64,000 nucleotides of DNA from Flavobacterium sp. J27 (GCF_004303025.1 NZ_PJQW01000003.1:62001-126000); one strand, 5' to 3'. Shown: positions 49,382 to 59,766, counted from the first letter of the stretch. A program made the numbers and translations. The notes: a model not told the origin generated them from the letters alone.

Positions 49382-51076
49382 TTAGAATTTTGGATTACCT
49401 CTAGGCGTTTTCTTGTTAGATTTTGGACCTACTTTAGACATAGCATTTCTAAATCCAATATAGTCGGTTGCCATATCTTGAGGGAAGTATCTTCTTGACG
49501 CTGGGTCTAACCAGTATGCTCTATCTCTCCAAGAACCACCTTTGTAAACTCTTACTTCATTGTTTACAAGAGTTGTTCTTTTGTCTGACTGGTCATATTT
49601 TTTCTCTAATTTACCTGTTGCCGAATCTACAGCTATTGAATGTCTTGGAGATTCATACATTCTCTTCGTTTTATCTTCTTCTTCATCATCTGAACCAAAA
49701 TTAAAGAATCTTGTAGAAGGCTTGTCTCCATCTCTATAATCTCTATTGTCAGATGTTGAGAAGTTTTGTCTTAAATATGTCTCATTATCATCAACTGGAA
49801 CTTGTGCAATTTGACCAGGGAAGTTTCTAGCTAAAATTTTACCATTACTTAATGTGTCATATTTTACATTTTCAGCTGTTACAACTTCAACAACTCCATC
49901 TTCGCCAATTTTATTTTTCATGTAAACATTACCTCTGTAGTAATTGAAGTCATTTGCTTCGTCATCAACCATAGGTCTGTAAACATCTGCTACCCATTCA
50001 GCTACATTTCCAGCCATATCATAAAGACCAAAATCGTTTGCAGGATAACTTTTTACTTTGTTTGTAATATCCGCTCCGTCATCGCTCCAACCAGCAACTC
50101 CACCATAATCACCTCTACCTTGTTTAAAGTTTGCTAACTGATCACCTCTTTGTTGTCTTTTGCCAGATCTTGTGTATTGACCATTCCAAGGGTATTTCTT
50201 TTGACCTTTATAAATATTAAATTCTCTGTTTCCTACTAATGCGCTTGCAGCATATTCCCATTCTGCTTCGGTTGGAAGTCTATACTCTGGTAAAATTAAA
50301 CCTGAATTAATTTGCGCATACACATTTTTAGCAGTATCAGCAACTTCTTTTCTTCCGCCATTCATTTCTCTTTTTAAAACAATGTCTTCATTACCTCCAT
50401 ATGTTTTAGTTGGTGAAGCTAAATAGGTTTCTGTGCTAAATGTTGATTCAGCTGTAACTTCTGAACCTAACTTAACTTTAGAATCTTTTTTCAAATAACC
50501 GTTTTTTTCTAACATGTTTTCGTTAACACGGTCTGTTCTCCATTTGCTAAATTCAACTGCTTGAATCCAGTTTACACCTACTACAGGATATTCAGCATAT
50601 GCTGGATGTCTTAAGTAGTTGTTTGTCATAGTTTCGTTATAACCAAGGCGGTTTCTCCAAACCAATGTGTCTGGAATTGCCCCTGTATATATGTTTTTAT
50701 AATTTTCTTCTGTAGGTGGGAAAACAGTTTTTAACCAAAATAAGTATTCTGTATACATTAAATTAGTTACTTCTGTTTCGTCCATGTAAAAAGATTGAAT
50801 GTGTTGCTGACTTGGTGTGTTATTCCAATCATGCATTACATCATCTTGCACTTTACCCATTGTAAATGTACCACCTTCGATTGGCACCATTCCTGGAGGT
50901 GTTTCTTGTTTTGTAAACTTAGAATTGTGTTGGAAACCACCGTTTTTGTCGTTGATTTTCCATCCAGTAGCTCTTGAGGCTCCTTTTGTGCTAGAACTTT
51001 TGCTACAGCTGCTCAAACCAATAGTTATTGATAGTATCAATAACGCCTTCAAAGTCATAATTTGCTTAATTTTCAT
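49382..51076 (-). CDS. gldJ: Gliding motility / T9SS lipoprotein GldJ
   Basis: A 564-residue lipoprotein with signal peptide and lipobox (TIGLSSCSKSSS). The mature protein has the formylglycine-generating-enzyme/sulfatase-modifying-type fold: VPIEGGTFTMGKVQDDVMHD, FYMDETEVTNLMYTEYLFWL, YRLPTEAEWEYAASALVGNR, DMAGNVAEWVADVY, GGSWRDRAYWLDPASRRYFP, and ending RNAMSKVGPKSNKK. This matches GldJ of Flavobacteria, an outer-membrane lipoprotein needed for gliding and for stability of the T9SS ring/helical track. It is transcribed divergently from porU with 206 bases between. Confidence 0.95.
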   Translation of the reverse strand: MKIKQIMTLKALLILSITIGLSSCSKSSSTKGASRATGWKINDKNGGFQHNSKFTKQETPPGMVPIEGGTFTMGKVQDDVMHDWNNTPSQQHIQSFYMDETEVTNLMYTEYLFWLKTVFPPTEENYKNIYTGAIPDTLVWRNRLGYNETMTNNYLRHPAYAEYPVVGVNWIQAVEFSKWRTDRVNENMLEKNGYLKKDSKVKLGSEVTAESTFSTETYLASPTKTYGGNEDIVLKREMNGGRKEVADTAKNVYAQINSGLILPEYRLPTEAEWEYAASALVGNREFNIYKGQKKYPWNGQYTRSGKRQQRGDQLANFKQGRGDYGGVAGWSDDGADITNKVKSYPANDFGLYDMAGNVAEWVADVYRPMVDDEANDFNYYRGNVYMKNKIGEDGVVEVVTAENVKYDTLSNGKILARNFPGQIAQVPVDDNETYLRQNFSTSDNRDYRDGDKPSTRFFNFGSDDEEEDKTKRMYESPRHSIAVDSATGKLEKKYDQSDKRTTLVNNEVRVYKGGSWRDRAYWLDPASRRYFPQDMATDYIGFRNAMSKVGPKSNKKTPRGNPKF

Positions 51077-51282
51077 ACTCTAGTAGGTAATAAATTTAGT
51101 GTCGCAAGATAGTAATTATGTGTTAATTTGCAACATGATTTTTAAAAAATCTAAAAAAAAATTAATTTTATGTTAAAATCGCTTAATAACAACGAATTAT
51201 TTTATTTTTTATTGTGTTGTAGTATATTTAATTTTTTTTGTTCTCTTTGTAATATTAAAATATTAATTGCGTTATTCTACTA

Positions 51283-54200
51283 ATGAAAAAGAAAATTATA
51301 TATTTCTTTCTATTGATTTGTGTTGTTTCTGTAGCACAAAATAGTAAAGTTGTTTCCTTGAATTGGAAAGGATTTGAAGTTTATTCAAATGGAGATTATA
51401 CATTTAAATGTCCTAGGTTTACGGGCGATTTTTTTAGTTTAGATTTAAATAATCATACTGTTTCTTATAACGAAGAAGCATTTGTGTCTCAATTGATAGA
51501 TGAAAATTCTTTAGTTGTAACTAATGTTAGTTATCAGAATATTTTACCTGAAGAGTTGTTTGATTTGGATATACAAAAAATACCTACTTCAATAAATCCT
51601 AGGATAGAGTCTTTTTATGCTAGGGATCAAATAATTTCTTTGTTTAGTTTTTCGCCAATTATTAAAAATAATGGTGTTTTTCAAAAAGTTGTTTCTTTAA
51701 GTTATGCCTATAATTTTAAAACAGGTAATAATCGTTTTTTTAGCACCCAGAGTATTACAAATTCAGCATTTGCAACTGGGAGTTGGTACCGATTTTATGT
51801 TGAAAAATCTGGTGTTTATAAAATATCAAAATCGTTTCTTCAAGGTTTAGGATTTGATGTGAATGTTGATCCTAGGACTATTAAGATTTTTGGTAATGGA
51901 GGAAGAATGTTGCCATTGTTAAATGATACAGCTTATCCAGACGATATAGCTGAAAATGCCATACGATTTGTGGGTGAAAATGACGGTGTGTTTCATGATT
52001 CGGATTATATTCTTTTTTATGCGGAAGGGGTAGATACATGGAATGCTGAAAGTTTAACTAAAATAAATCTTTTTTCAAATAAATCTTATTACTATATAAC
52101 TTCTGGTATGGGTCAGGGAAAAAGGATAACAGCTGCTTTAGAACCTACAAATTCTGCATCTTTAACTTTTTCAAACTTTGATGATGTTATCATTTACGAA
52201 AAGGATCTGGTTAATGTGGCTAAAGTAGGGAGAAGATGGTTTGGAGAAGAGTTTAATATTAATAACAATCAAACTTTTAATTTTTCTATCCCAAATGTTG
52301 ATGCTTCCGAACCTATAAATTTGAAGATTAATTTTGCTTCTGTTTCTTTTGGAAATTCTTCTTTTGCTGTAAAAGTAAATAATCAAGCCTTAGGTACGGT
52401 CTCTTTTCCTGTGGTGCAAAGTGGCGGAACAGCAGAAGGTTTTGAGAATGTATTTAATGCTACTTTTAGTGCAGCATCATCTGTGAATATCGACTTAACA
52501 TACAATAATGGAGGCGTGCCTTCTTCAAATGGTTTTTTAGATTTTATAATGTTAAAGGCTAAAAGAAATTTGCAAGGTTATGGCAAGCAATTTGAGTTTT
52601 TTAATAATGAGGAGGCAAATAATATAGGAGTTGGTGAGTATGTGGTTTCCAATGCTACTTCTATTAATGAGGTTTGGGATGTGACGGATATTTATAATGT
52701 TACTAATTATGTGAATAATAACCAGTCTAGTTTTTCTTTTAAAGTAGATCTGGGGTTTCAAAAAAAATATATCGCTTTAGATGACTCCGATTTCTATACG
52801 CCTTTAAAAGATGCGGTTACACGTGTGGCTAATCAAAATTTAAAAGGAACTATTTTTAATGATAATCAGGGTAATTTTCAAGATATTGATTGTTTAATTA
52901 TTACACCTTCTTTTTTAGTTAATCAGGCAGAAAGATTGGCTAATTTTCATAGAAGCAATTCAGGATTAGTGGTTCGAGTGGTTAGTTTAGAATCCATTTA
53001 TAAAGAATTTAGCTCAGGTAAACAGGATGTAGCAGCGATTCGGAATTTTGTAAAATATGTCTATTGGAATGCTTCAGACTCGTCAAGAAGAGTAAAATAC
53101 TTAAACCTTTTTGGCGATGCTTCTTATGATTATAAAGATAGAGTTCCAAATAATAGTAATATTGTTCCCACATTTCATGGATTTAATCCCAATAGTTCAG
53201 AGGTAAACAATTCTTCTAATATGTCGCTTTTTTCGGCTTTTATATCAGATGATTTTTTTACATTAATGGATAATGGAGAAGGTCCAATGACTTCTACTAT
53301 GGATGGAATCGATATCGCTGTGGGACGAATGATTGTTTCTTCAGTTCAACAAGCGAAACAAATGGTTGATAAAGTGATAGATTATTATGATGAACAATCC
53401 TATGGTAGATGGAGAAATAGTTATGTTATTTATTCTGATGATGCTGATACAGAAGGAGATGCACAGTTGCAGTTTGCTTTAGATGATTTGGCAGATGATT
53501 TAATTGCGGCAAAACCATTTGTGAATGTAAAAAAAATCCATACAGACTCTTATGTTCAACAAGTTGCGGCTGGAGGGGAGCGTTATCCAGATGCTAAAAG
53601 TGATTTCTTAGACGCAATACAGTTAGGTGCTCTAGTGGTTAATTATTTGGGACATGGTAATGAAGAATCATTAGCTAGAGAAAGATTGTTTGAAAAATTA
53701 GATGCTCAAAATCTTTATAATCCTTACAGGTATCCTTTGTTTATAACTATTACTTGTGATTTTACTCGATTCGATGATCCTAATCGTTTTTCAGGTGGTG
53801 AGTATTTGTATTGGAATGCGCAAGGTGGAGCAGTAAGCCTTATTGCAACTACAAGATTAATAGGTGTAACTACTGGTTTGGTAATGAATGATTATTTGAA
53901 TAGTTATTTGTATGCTTTTGGGACTAATAATTATCCTACCATAGCAGAAGCATTGAGAATGGCTAAACTTCAAAACGGAACATCATCTAATAGAAGGGTA
54001 GTTTTTTATATTGGAGATCCTGCTTTGAAATTAGCAATACCAAAGCCTAAAGTAGTGCTTACAGAGGTTAATGATATTCCAATTAATCAATTTAATGGAA
54101 CTTTTCAAGCACTAAGTTTGATGAAAATCAAGGGTAGTATATTAGATGAAAACGACGTTGTAATGACTGGTTATAATGGTGATTTAGCCGTTCAGATTTT

Positions 54201-55149
54201 TGATAAAGATATTAATAGAAGTACTTTAGGAAATAATGGAGCTAGTGATGCTTCAGGGATTATAATTATGGATTTTACCACAATTGGAGAAACTATTTTT
54301 AGAGGTAATGCTTCCGTAAATAATGGAGTTTTTGAATTAAGTTTTGTGGTGCCTCAAGATATTAAAATTCCCGTAGGGAACGGTAAGATTAGTTTTTATG
54401 CTAAGAGAAATAATCCGATTTTAGAAGATCAAACGGGTTATAATAAAGATATTTTAATAGGAGGAGTAAATGCTAACGCTCCAGCAGATAATGCGCCGCC
54501 AGTAGTAAGATTGTATTTAAATGATGAAAGTTTTGTTTCTGGAGGAATTTCAAATTGTTCCCCTATATTGTTAGCGTTTTTAGAAGATGAAAATGGTATT
54601 AATACGGCAAGTGGCATAGGTCATGATATTGTTGCGATTTTAGATGGAGATGAATCAAATCCATATATTTTAAATGATTATTATGAAACTGAAAATGACG
54701 ATTTTACTAAAGGGAAGGTGCGATATCAGTTTCGAAATCTAACGTCAGGTTTGCATACCATACTTTTTAAAGCATGGGATGTTTATAATAATTTGGTAAC
54801 GGCTGAAATTCAGTTTAATGCAGTTTGCGGGAGTGAAAATATTGCCTTAGAGCGTGTTCTAAATTATCCGAATCCTTTTGTTAGTTATACTGAGTTTTGG
54901 TTTACTCATAATAGACCTTTTGAATCTTTAGATGTGCAAGTGCAAATTTTAACCATTACTGGAAAACTGATAAAAACAATTAATCAACAAGTAATGACTG
55001 AAGGCTTTTTGTGTAGAGAATTAAAATGGGATGGGAAAGATGATTTTGGAGATAAAATAGGAAAAGGCGTTTATGTGTATAAGCTTACAGTGCGATCTTC
55101 TTTAACTGGAGATACAGCAGAAAAATATGAGAAACTTGTAATACTATAA
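51283..55149 (+). CDS. porU: Type IX secretion system sortase PorU
   Basis: A 1288-residue protein: signal peptide (MKKKIIYFFLLICVVSVAQ), a large N-terminal region, a C25 gingipain-like peptidase domain with catalytic H790 (LVVNYLGHGNEESL) and C825 (LFITITCDFTRF), and a C-terminal part with a T9SS-type CTD (LNYPNPFVSYTEFWF, YVYKLTVRSS, EKLVIL). PorU removes the C-terminal signal of T9SS cargo at the outer surface and attaches cargo to lipopolysaccharide in species that do so. It is 38 bases upstream of porV, its partner. Confidence 0.95.
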   Translation: MKKKIIYFFLLICVVSVAQNSKVVSLNWKGFEVYSNGDYTFKCPRFTGDFFSLDLNNHTVSYNEEAFVSQLIDENSLVVTNVSYQNILPEELFDLDIQKIPTSINPRIESFYARDQIISLFSFSPIIKNNGVFQKVVSLSYAYNFKTGNNRFFSTQSITNSAFATGSWYRFYVEKSGVYKISKSFLQGLGFDVNVDPRTIKIFGNGGRMLPLLNDTAYPDDIAENAIRFVGENDGVFHDSDYILFYAEGVDTWNAESLTKINLFSNKSYYYITSGMGQGKRITAALEPTNSASLTFSNFDDVIIYEKDLVNVAKVGRRWFGEEFNINNNQTFNFSIPNVDASEPINLKINFASVSFGNSSFAVKVNNQALGTVSFPVVQSGGTAEGFENVFNATFSAASSVNIDLTYNNGGVPSSNGFLDFIMLKAKRNLQGYGKQFEFFNNEEANNIGVGEYVVSNATSINEVWDVTDIYNVTNYVNNNQSSFSFKVDLGFQKKYIALDDSDFYTPLKDAVTRVANQNLKGTIFNDNQGNFQDIDCLIITPSFLVNQAERLANFHRSNSGLVVRVVSLESIYKEFSSGKQDVAAIRNFVKYVYWNASDSSRRVKYLNLFGDASYDYKDRVPNNSNIVPTFHGFNPNSSEVNNSSNMSLFSAFISDDFFTLMDNGEGPMTSTMDGIDIAVGRMIVSSVQQAKQMVDKVIDYYDEQSYGRWRNSYVIYSDDADTEGDAQLQFALDDLADDLIAAKPFVNVKKIHTDSYVQQVAAGGERYPDAKSDFLDAIQLGALVVNYLGHGNEESLARERLFEKLDAQNLYNPYRYPLFITITCDFTRFDDPNRFSGGEYLYWNAQGGAVSLIATTRLIGVTTGLVMNDYLNSYLYAFGTNNYPTIAEALRMAKLQNGTSSNRRVVFYIGDPALKLAIPKPKVVLTEVNDIPINQFNGTFQALSLMKIKGSILDENDVVMTGYNGDLAVQIFDKDINRSTLGNNGASDASGIIIMDFTTIGETIFRGNASVNNGVFELSFVVPQDIKIPVGNGKISFYAKRNNPILEDQTGYNKDILIGGVNANAPADNAPPVVRLYLNDESFVSGGISNCSPILLAFLEDENGINTASGIGHDIVAILDGDESNPYILNDYYETENDDFTKGKVRYQFRNLTSGLHTILFKAWDVYNNLVTAEIQFNAVCGSENIALERVLNYPNPFVSYTEFWFTHNRPFESLDVQVQILTITGKLIKTINQQVMTEGFLCRELKWDGKDDFGDKIGKGVYVYKLTVRSSLTGDTAEKYEKLVIL

Positions 55150-55187
55150 TAAAATATTATATTTGTCTAATTTAATTTACAATTCTA

Positions 55188-56384
55188 ATGAAGAAAATAG
55201 CAGTTTTATTAATTCTATTTATAACTGGTCAATATGTAAAAGCTCAGGAAAGAGTAATTACAACAGGGGTTCCTTTTTTATTAATTGCTGCAGATGCTAG
55301 ATCTGCTGGTATGGGAGATATGGGGGTGGCAACTTCTACAGACGCTTTTTCTCAACAACATAATCCAGCAAAATATGCTTTTTCTTTGGAAAAACAAGGT
55401 TTTTCGTTGAGTTATACGCCCTATTTGACAAGTATCGCAAATGATATTTCCTTAGGTCAAGTTACTTATTTTAATCGAATCAATGAACGTAGTGCTTTTG
55501 CGGCTTCTTTACGTTACTTTGGGCTAGGTGATATACAGTTAACGAATGCACAAGGAGAACTTCAAAATACAGTTTCGCCAAATGAATTAGCTTTAGATGG
55601 TTCTTATGCTTTGAAATTAAGCGAACGATTCTCTATGTCAGTTGGAGGACGATTTATACGTTCTAATCTAAAAATTGCTACAGATAATAATGACGCAACA
55701 GCAGCTTCAACTTTTGCAGTTGATATTTCTGGATATTATCAATCTGAAGAAATAGCTTATAATGATTTTAACGGAAGATGGAGAGCTGGTTTTAATTTTC
55801 AAAATCTAGGTCCTAAGATTAACTATGATAACGATAAGTTAGATGAGAATTCAAATTTTATTCCGTCTAATATGAGATTAGGTGCTGGTTTTGATTTTAT
55901 TTTTGACGAATATAATAAAGTAGCAGTAGGAGTGGAAGTAACTAAATTATTAGTGCCAACACCTCCAAAGAGAATTAATTCTGGTGATTTGAAAGAAGAT
56001 GGAACAGCATATACTCAAGCTGAAGCTGATACTGCTAATAGTCAGGCTATTATTGATTATAGAAAAACAGGCTGGGTGAGTGGTATTTTTAAATCTTTTG
56101 GTGATGCGCCAGATGGATTTAGTGAAGAGTTAAAAGAATTTACTTATGCTTTAGGTGCTGAATATGCTTATCAAGATTCTTTTTCTTTAAGAACAGGCTA
56201 TTTTCATGAAAGTGAAACAAAAGGAGCTAGAAAATATTTTACTTTAGGTGCAGGGTTTAAATACAATGCTGTTAAAATAGATGTTTCGTATTTGTTTTCA
56301 GCATCAAAAGTTAGAAACCCATTAGAAAATACATTGCGATTCTCATTATCATTCAATTTTGGTGATGGCTATGATGAATTATAA
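55188..56384 (+). CDS. porV: Type IX secretion system outer-membrane protein PorV
   Basis: A 398-residue outer-membrane barrel with signal peptide (MKKIAVLLILFITGQYVKA, then Q). Conserved segments include TGVPFLLIAADARSAGMGDM, GVATSTDAFSQQHNPAKYAF, and LRTGYFHESETKGARKYFTL. It is a FadL-like barrel that shuttles T9SS cargo to the PorU sortase. It follows porU by 38 bases and ends before a terminator. Confidence 0.95.
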   Translation: MKKIAVLLILFITGQYVKAQERVITTGVPFLLIAADARSAGMGDMGVATSTDAFSQQHNPAKYAFSLEKQGFSLSYTPYLTSIANDISLGQVTYFNRINERSAFAASLRYFGLGDIQLTNAQGELQNTVSPNELALDGSYALKLSERFSMSVGGRFIRSNLKIATDNNDATAASTFAVDISGYYQSEEIAYNDFNGRWRAGFNFQNLGPKINYDNDKLDENSNFIPSNMRLGAGFDFIFDEYNKVAVGVEVTKLLVPTPPKRINSGDLKEDGTAYTQAEADTANSQAIIDYRKTGWVSGIFKSFGDAPDGFSEELKEFTYALGAEYAYQDSFSLRTGYFHESETKGARKYFTLGAGFKYNAVKIDVSYLFSASKVRNPLENTLRFSLSFNFGDGYDEL

Positions 56385-56407
56385 TAATAACAATTAAAAA
56401 ATGAAAC

Positions 56408-56439
56408 ATCCAAATTCTTAAAGAGTTTGGATTTTTTTT
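56408..56439 (+). terminator. Terminator after porV
   Basis: ATCCAAA and TTTGGAT pair around an 11-base loop and are followed by a T run. It also lies just upstream of the cdd start, separating the two units. Confidence 0.7.
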
Positions 56440-56448
56440 CCTATATAT

Positions 56449-56931
56449 ATGAAGCAAATTACATTTACAACAACATTTTCAGTGTTTGATTCTTTAGAAG
56501 AACTTGATGTAAAAGATAAAACAATCATGTTGCAAGCAATAGAAGCTAGAAAAAAGGCCTATGCTCCTTATTCAAAATTTCAAGTAGGTACTGCAATATT
56601 ATTAGATAATGGAGAAATTATTCTGGGTTCTAATCAAGAGAATGCAGCTTACCCTTCAGGATTGTGCGCAGAAAGGGTTGCTATCTTTTATGCAGGGGCA
56701 AATTACCCTGATGCTAAAGTCTTGAAATTGTTTATTTCTGCCTCACCAAAAGATAGAGAACTAGAAGATCCAATTCCACCATGTGGTTCTTGCAGACAAT
56801 CTATTGCTGAATATGAGATGAAACAAGATTCAGGAATTGAAATTTATTTTATGGGATCAAAGGGTAAAGTATACCATTCAAATTCCCTGCAAAATCTATT
56901 GCCTTTCCTTTTTGAAAAAAAGCATCTATAA
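56449..56931 (+). CDS. cdd: Cytidine deaminase
   Basis: A 160-residue zinc enzyme with YAPYSKFQVGTAILLDNGEI, the catalytic AAYPSGLCAERVAIFYAGAN (zinc Cys and Glu) and DPIPPCGSCRQSIAEYEM (two zinc Cys). It deaminates cytidine and deoxycytidine to uridine in pyrimidine salvage. It sits between porV and pdhA, a typical flavobacterial order. No fusion or truncation is seen. Confidence 0.95.
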   Translation: MKQITFTTTFSVFDSLEELDVKDKTIMLQAIEARKKAYAPYSKFQVGTAILLDNGEIILGSNQENAAYPSGLCAERVAIFYAGANYPDAKVLKLFISASPKDRELEDPIPPCGSCRQSIAEYEMKQDSGIEIYFMGSKGKVYHSNSLQNLLPFLFEKKHL

Positions 56932-57016
56932 CGATTTCGTTGATAAAAAATAACATATTCGTAATAAAATAAAGAAAATTGATAAAAATTAATTTTTTCA
57001 ATAAGCTTCTATGTAG

Positions 57017-57024
57017 TATTTTTG
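57017..57024 (+). promoter_or_regulatory. -7 element of the pdhA promoter
   Basis: TATTTTTG matches TAnnTTTG, 70 bases before the pdhA start, in a 163-base gap that holds no gene. No clear -33 element was identified. The leader of about 60-65 bases is A/T rich with no stable hairpin that I can see. Confidence 0.5.
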
Positions 57025-57094
57025 CTTTTTGTAAAATTTTTCAAATTAAGTTTTATCTTTTTTTGTAAAATAATCCAATTTAATTCATAAACAA

Positions 57095-58093
57095 ATGAAA
57101 CCAATAACTAAAGAAGTTTACCTAAAGTGGTATGAGGAAATGCAATTTTGGAGAAAGTTTGAAGACAAACTTGCTGCACTTTACATTCAACAAAAAGTAA
57201 GAGGATTTTTACATTTATATAATGGACAAGAAGCGGTATTAGCTGGTGCTTTACATGCAATGGATTTATCTAAAGATAAAATGATTACGGCGTATCGTAA
57301 TCACGTTCAGCCTATAGGAATGGGAGTTGATCCAAAAAGAGTTATGGCTGAGTTATTAGGTAAGGCTACAGGTACTTCTCAAGGATTAGGTGGGTCAATG
57401 CATATTTTTTCTAAAGAGCATGGTTTTTATGGTGGACATGGAATAGTTGGAGGGCAAATTCCACTTGGTGCAGGACTAGCTTTTGCAGATAAATATTTTG
57501 AAACAGGAGGAGTTACTTTAACATACTTTGGTGATGGAGCTGCAAGACAGGGATCGTTACATGAAACGTTCAATATGGCGATGAACTGGAAATTGCCAGT
57601 AGTATTTATTGTAGAAAATAATGGTTATGCAATGGGAACTTCGGTAGAACGTACTGCAAACCATACAGATATCTGGAAATTAGGATTAGGTTATGAAATG
57701 CCTAGTGGACCAGTAGATGGAATGAATCCAATAAAAGTTGCAGAAGCGATGCATGAAGCGATTGAAAGAGCAAGAAGAGGCGACGGTCCAACATTCTTAG
57801 AAATGAAAACATACCGTTATCGAGGACATTCTATGTCTGATGCGCAACACTACAGAACTAAAGAAGAAGTAGAAGAGTATAAAAAAATCGATCCAATTAC
57901 TCAAGTTTTAGATATCATAAAAGAAAATGGTTATGCTACAGAAACGGAAATTGAAGCGATTGATAGCCGTGTAAGAGATTTGGTCGAAGAATGTGAGAAA
58001 TTTGCTGACGAATCACCTTATCCAGAATTGAATGTGATGTACGATGTAGTATACGAAGAAGAAAATTATCCATTTTTACCTCATAAATTATAA
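57095..58093 (+). CDS. pdhA: Pyruvate dehydrogenase E1 component, alpha subunit
   Basis: A 332-residue E1-alpha subunit: YLKWYEEMQFWRKFEDKLAA, VRGFLHLYNGQEAVLAGALH, DKMITAYRNHVQPIGMGVDP, the thiamine diphosphate motif GDGAARQGSLHETFNMAMNW ending VENNGYAMGTS, and phosphorylation-loop-like YRYRGHSMSDAQHYR. It decarboxylates pyruvate with the beta subunit and passes the acetyl group to E2. It is followed by the E2 gene after 5 bases; the E1-beta gene is not in this window. Confidence 0.96.
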   Translation: MKPITKEVYLKWYEEMQFWRKFEDKLAALYIQQKVRGFLHLYNGQEAVLAGALHAMDLSKDKMITAYRNHVQPIGMGVDPKRVMAELLGKATGTSQGLGGSMHIFSKEHGFYGGHGIVGGQIPLGAGLAFADKYFETGGVTLTYFGDGAARQGSLHETFNMAMNWKLPVVFIVENNGYAMGTSVERTANHTDIWKLGLGYEMPSGPVDGMNPIKVAEAMHEAIERARRGDGPTFLEMKTYRYRGHSMSDAQHYRTKEEVEEYKKIDPITQVLDIIKENGYATETEIEAIDSRVRDLVEECEKFADESPYPELNVMYDVVYEEENYPFLPHKL

Positions 58094-58098
58094 GTATT

Positions 58099-59745
58099 AT
58101 GGCAACAGTAATAACAATGCCGCGTTTAAGCGATACAATGACAGAAGGAACCGTGGCAAAATGGCTTAAAAAAGTTGGTGACAAAATAGAAGAAGGCGAT
58201 ATTTTAGCTGAAATTGAAACCGACAAAGCTACTATGGAGTTTGAATCTTTTAATGCAGGAACTCTTTTGTATATTGGGATTAATGAAGGAGAAACTGCAG
58301 ATGTAGATTCTCTTTTGGCAATCATTGGCAAAGAAGGTGAAGATGTTTCAAGTTTATTAAGTGGTGCTAACACTGAAAATAATACTGATTCAAAACCAGA
58401 AACAAAATCAAAAACGGAAGAATCTAATATTGAAAAACCAGCAAGCGGAAAATCAGAATTACCTAAAGGAGTTATTGTTGTAACAATGCCTCGTTTAAGT
58501 GATACTATGACAGAAGGAACTGTAGCTACTTGGTTGAAAAAGGTAGGTGATATCATTTCTGAAGGAGATATCCTAGCTGAGATTGAAACCGACAAAGCTA
58601 CTATGGAATTTGAATCATTTAACGCAGGAACTTTATTGCATATTGGTGTTCAAGAAGGTGAATCTGCTCCTGTAGATAGTATTTTAGCAATCTTAGGACC
58701 TTCAGGAACAGATATTTCAGGTGTAGTTGCAAATTATAAATCAGGTGATTCTGGGAGCGCCGAAAATAAAGAAGCTCAAGAAGAATCTAAACCGATTGAG
58801 TCTGCAACTTCAGTACCAGTTCAGAATACACATTCTGCTTCTAATGGTAGGATATTTGCTTCCCCTTTAGCCAAAAAAATAGCAGAAGAAAAAGGAATTA
58901 ATTTAACCGAAGTTAAAGGTTCTGGTGAAAACGGTAGAATAGTAAAATCTGATGTAGAAAACTTTACGCCAAATACAGTTGCTACCACGTCAAAAGTAAT
59001 AGAACCTGTAAAAGAAGCTTCAAATGCAGTGGCAGATGTGAAGCCTTTTGTGCCTGCTGGCGAAGTGTATCAGGAAGAAGTGAAAAACTCTCAGATGCGT
59101 AAGGTAATTGCAAAACGATTAGCTGAATCAAAATTCTCAGCACCACATTATTATTTAACTATAGAGTTAGATATGGATAATGCAATTGCTTCTCGTGAAA
59201 TGATTAATAGTATTCCAAATACTAAAGTTTCCTTTAATGATATGGTTATTAAAGCAAGTGCGATGGCTTTAAAGAAACATCCGCAAGTAAATTCACAATG
59301 GAAAGAAGATGCTATGATTTTAAATCATCATGTAAACATTGGAGTTGCGGTAGCTGTTGAAGATGGATTAGTTGTCCCTGTGTTGAAATTTACAGATCAA
59401 ATGACATTAACTCAAATTGGAGCAAATGTTAAAGATATGGCTGGAAGAGCTCGTGTGAAAAAAATTCAACCTGCAGAAATGGAAGGTAGTACTTTTACAA
59501 TTTCAAATTTAGGAATGTTTGGTATTCAGTCTTTTACTTCTATTATCAATCAACCTAACTCAGCTATTTTATCTGTAGGTGCTATTGTTGAAAAACCAGT
59601 AGTTAAAAACGGACAAATTGTGGTTGGAAACACCATGACTGTTACCTTGGCTTGCGATCATAGAACTGTTGATGGTGCAACGGGAGCACAATTCTTACAA
59701 ACGTTTAAAGCGTTTATGGAAAATCCAGTAACGATGTTAGCATAA
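58099..59745 (+). CDS. pdhC: Pyruvate dehydrogenase E2 component (dihydrolipoyl acetyltransferase)
   Basis: A 548-residue E2 with two N-terminal lipoyl domains (each with the lipoyl-Lys loop EIETDKATMEFESFNAG, near residues 43 and 180), Ser/Glu-rich linkers, a peripheral subunit-binding domain (FASPLAKKIAEEKGINLTEV), and the C-terminal acyltransferase with LACDHRTVDGATGAQFLQTF (catalytic His and Asp) near the end. The E1-alpha and E2 genes are adjacent, and E3 and E1-beta must be elsewhere. The two lipoyl domains are nearly identical, a sign of recent duplication. Confidence 0.96.
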   Translation: MATVITMPRLSDTMTEGTVAKWLKKVGDKIEEGDILAEIETDKATMEFESFNAGTLLYIGINEGETADVDSLLAIIGKEGEDVSSLLSGANTENNTDSKPETKSKTEESNIEKPASGKSELPKGVIVVTMPRLSDTMTEGTVATWLKKVGDIISEGDILAEIETDKATMEFESFNAGTLLHIGVQEGESAPVDSILAILGPSGTDISGVVANYKSGDSGSAENKEAQEESKPIESATSVPVQNTHSASNGRIFASPLAKKIAEEKGINLTEVKGSGENGRIVKSDVENFTPNTVATTSKVIEPVKEASNAVADVKPFVPAGEVYQEEVKNSQMRKVIAKRLAESKFSAPHYYLTIELDMDNAIASREMINSIPNTKVSFNDMVIKASAMALKKHPQVNSQWKEDAMILNHHVNIGVAVAVEDGLVVPVLKFTDQMTLTQIGANVKDMAGRARVKKIQPAEMEGSTFTISNLGMFGIQSFTSIINQPNSAILSVGAIVEKPVVKNGQIVVGNTMTVTLACDHRTVDGATGAQFLQTFKAFMENPVTMLA

Positions 59746-59766
59746 TTATTATATTTAAATATTTGA

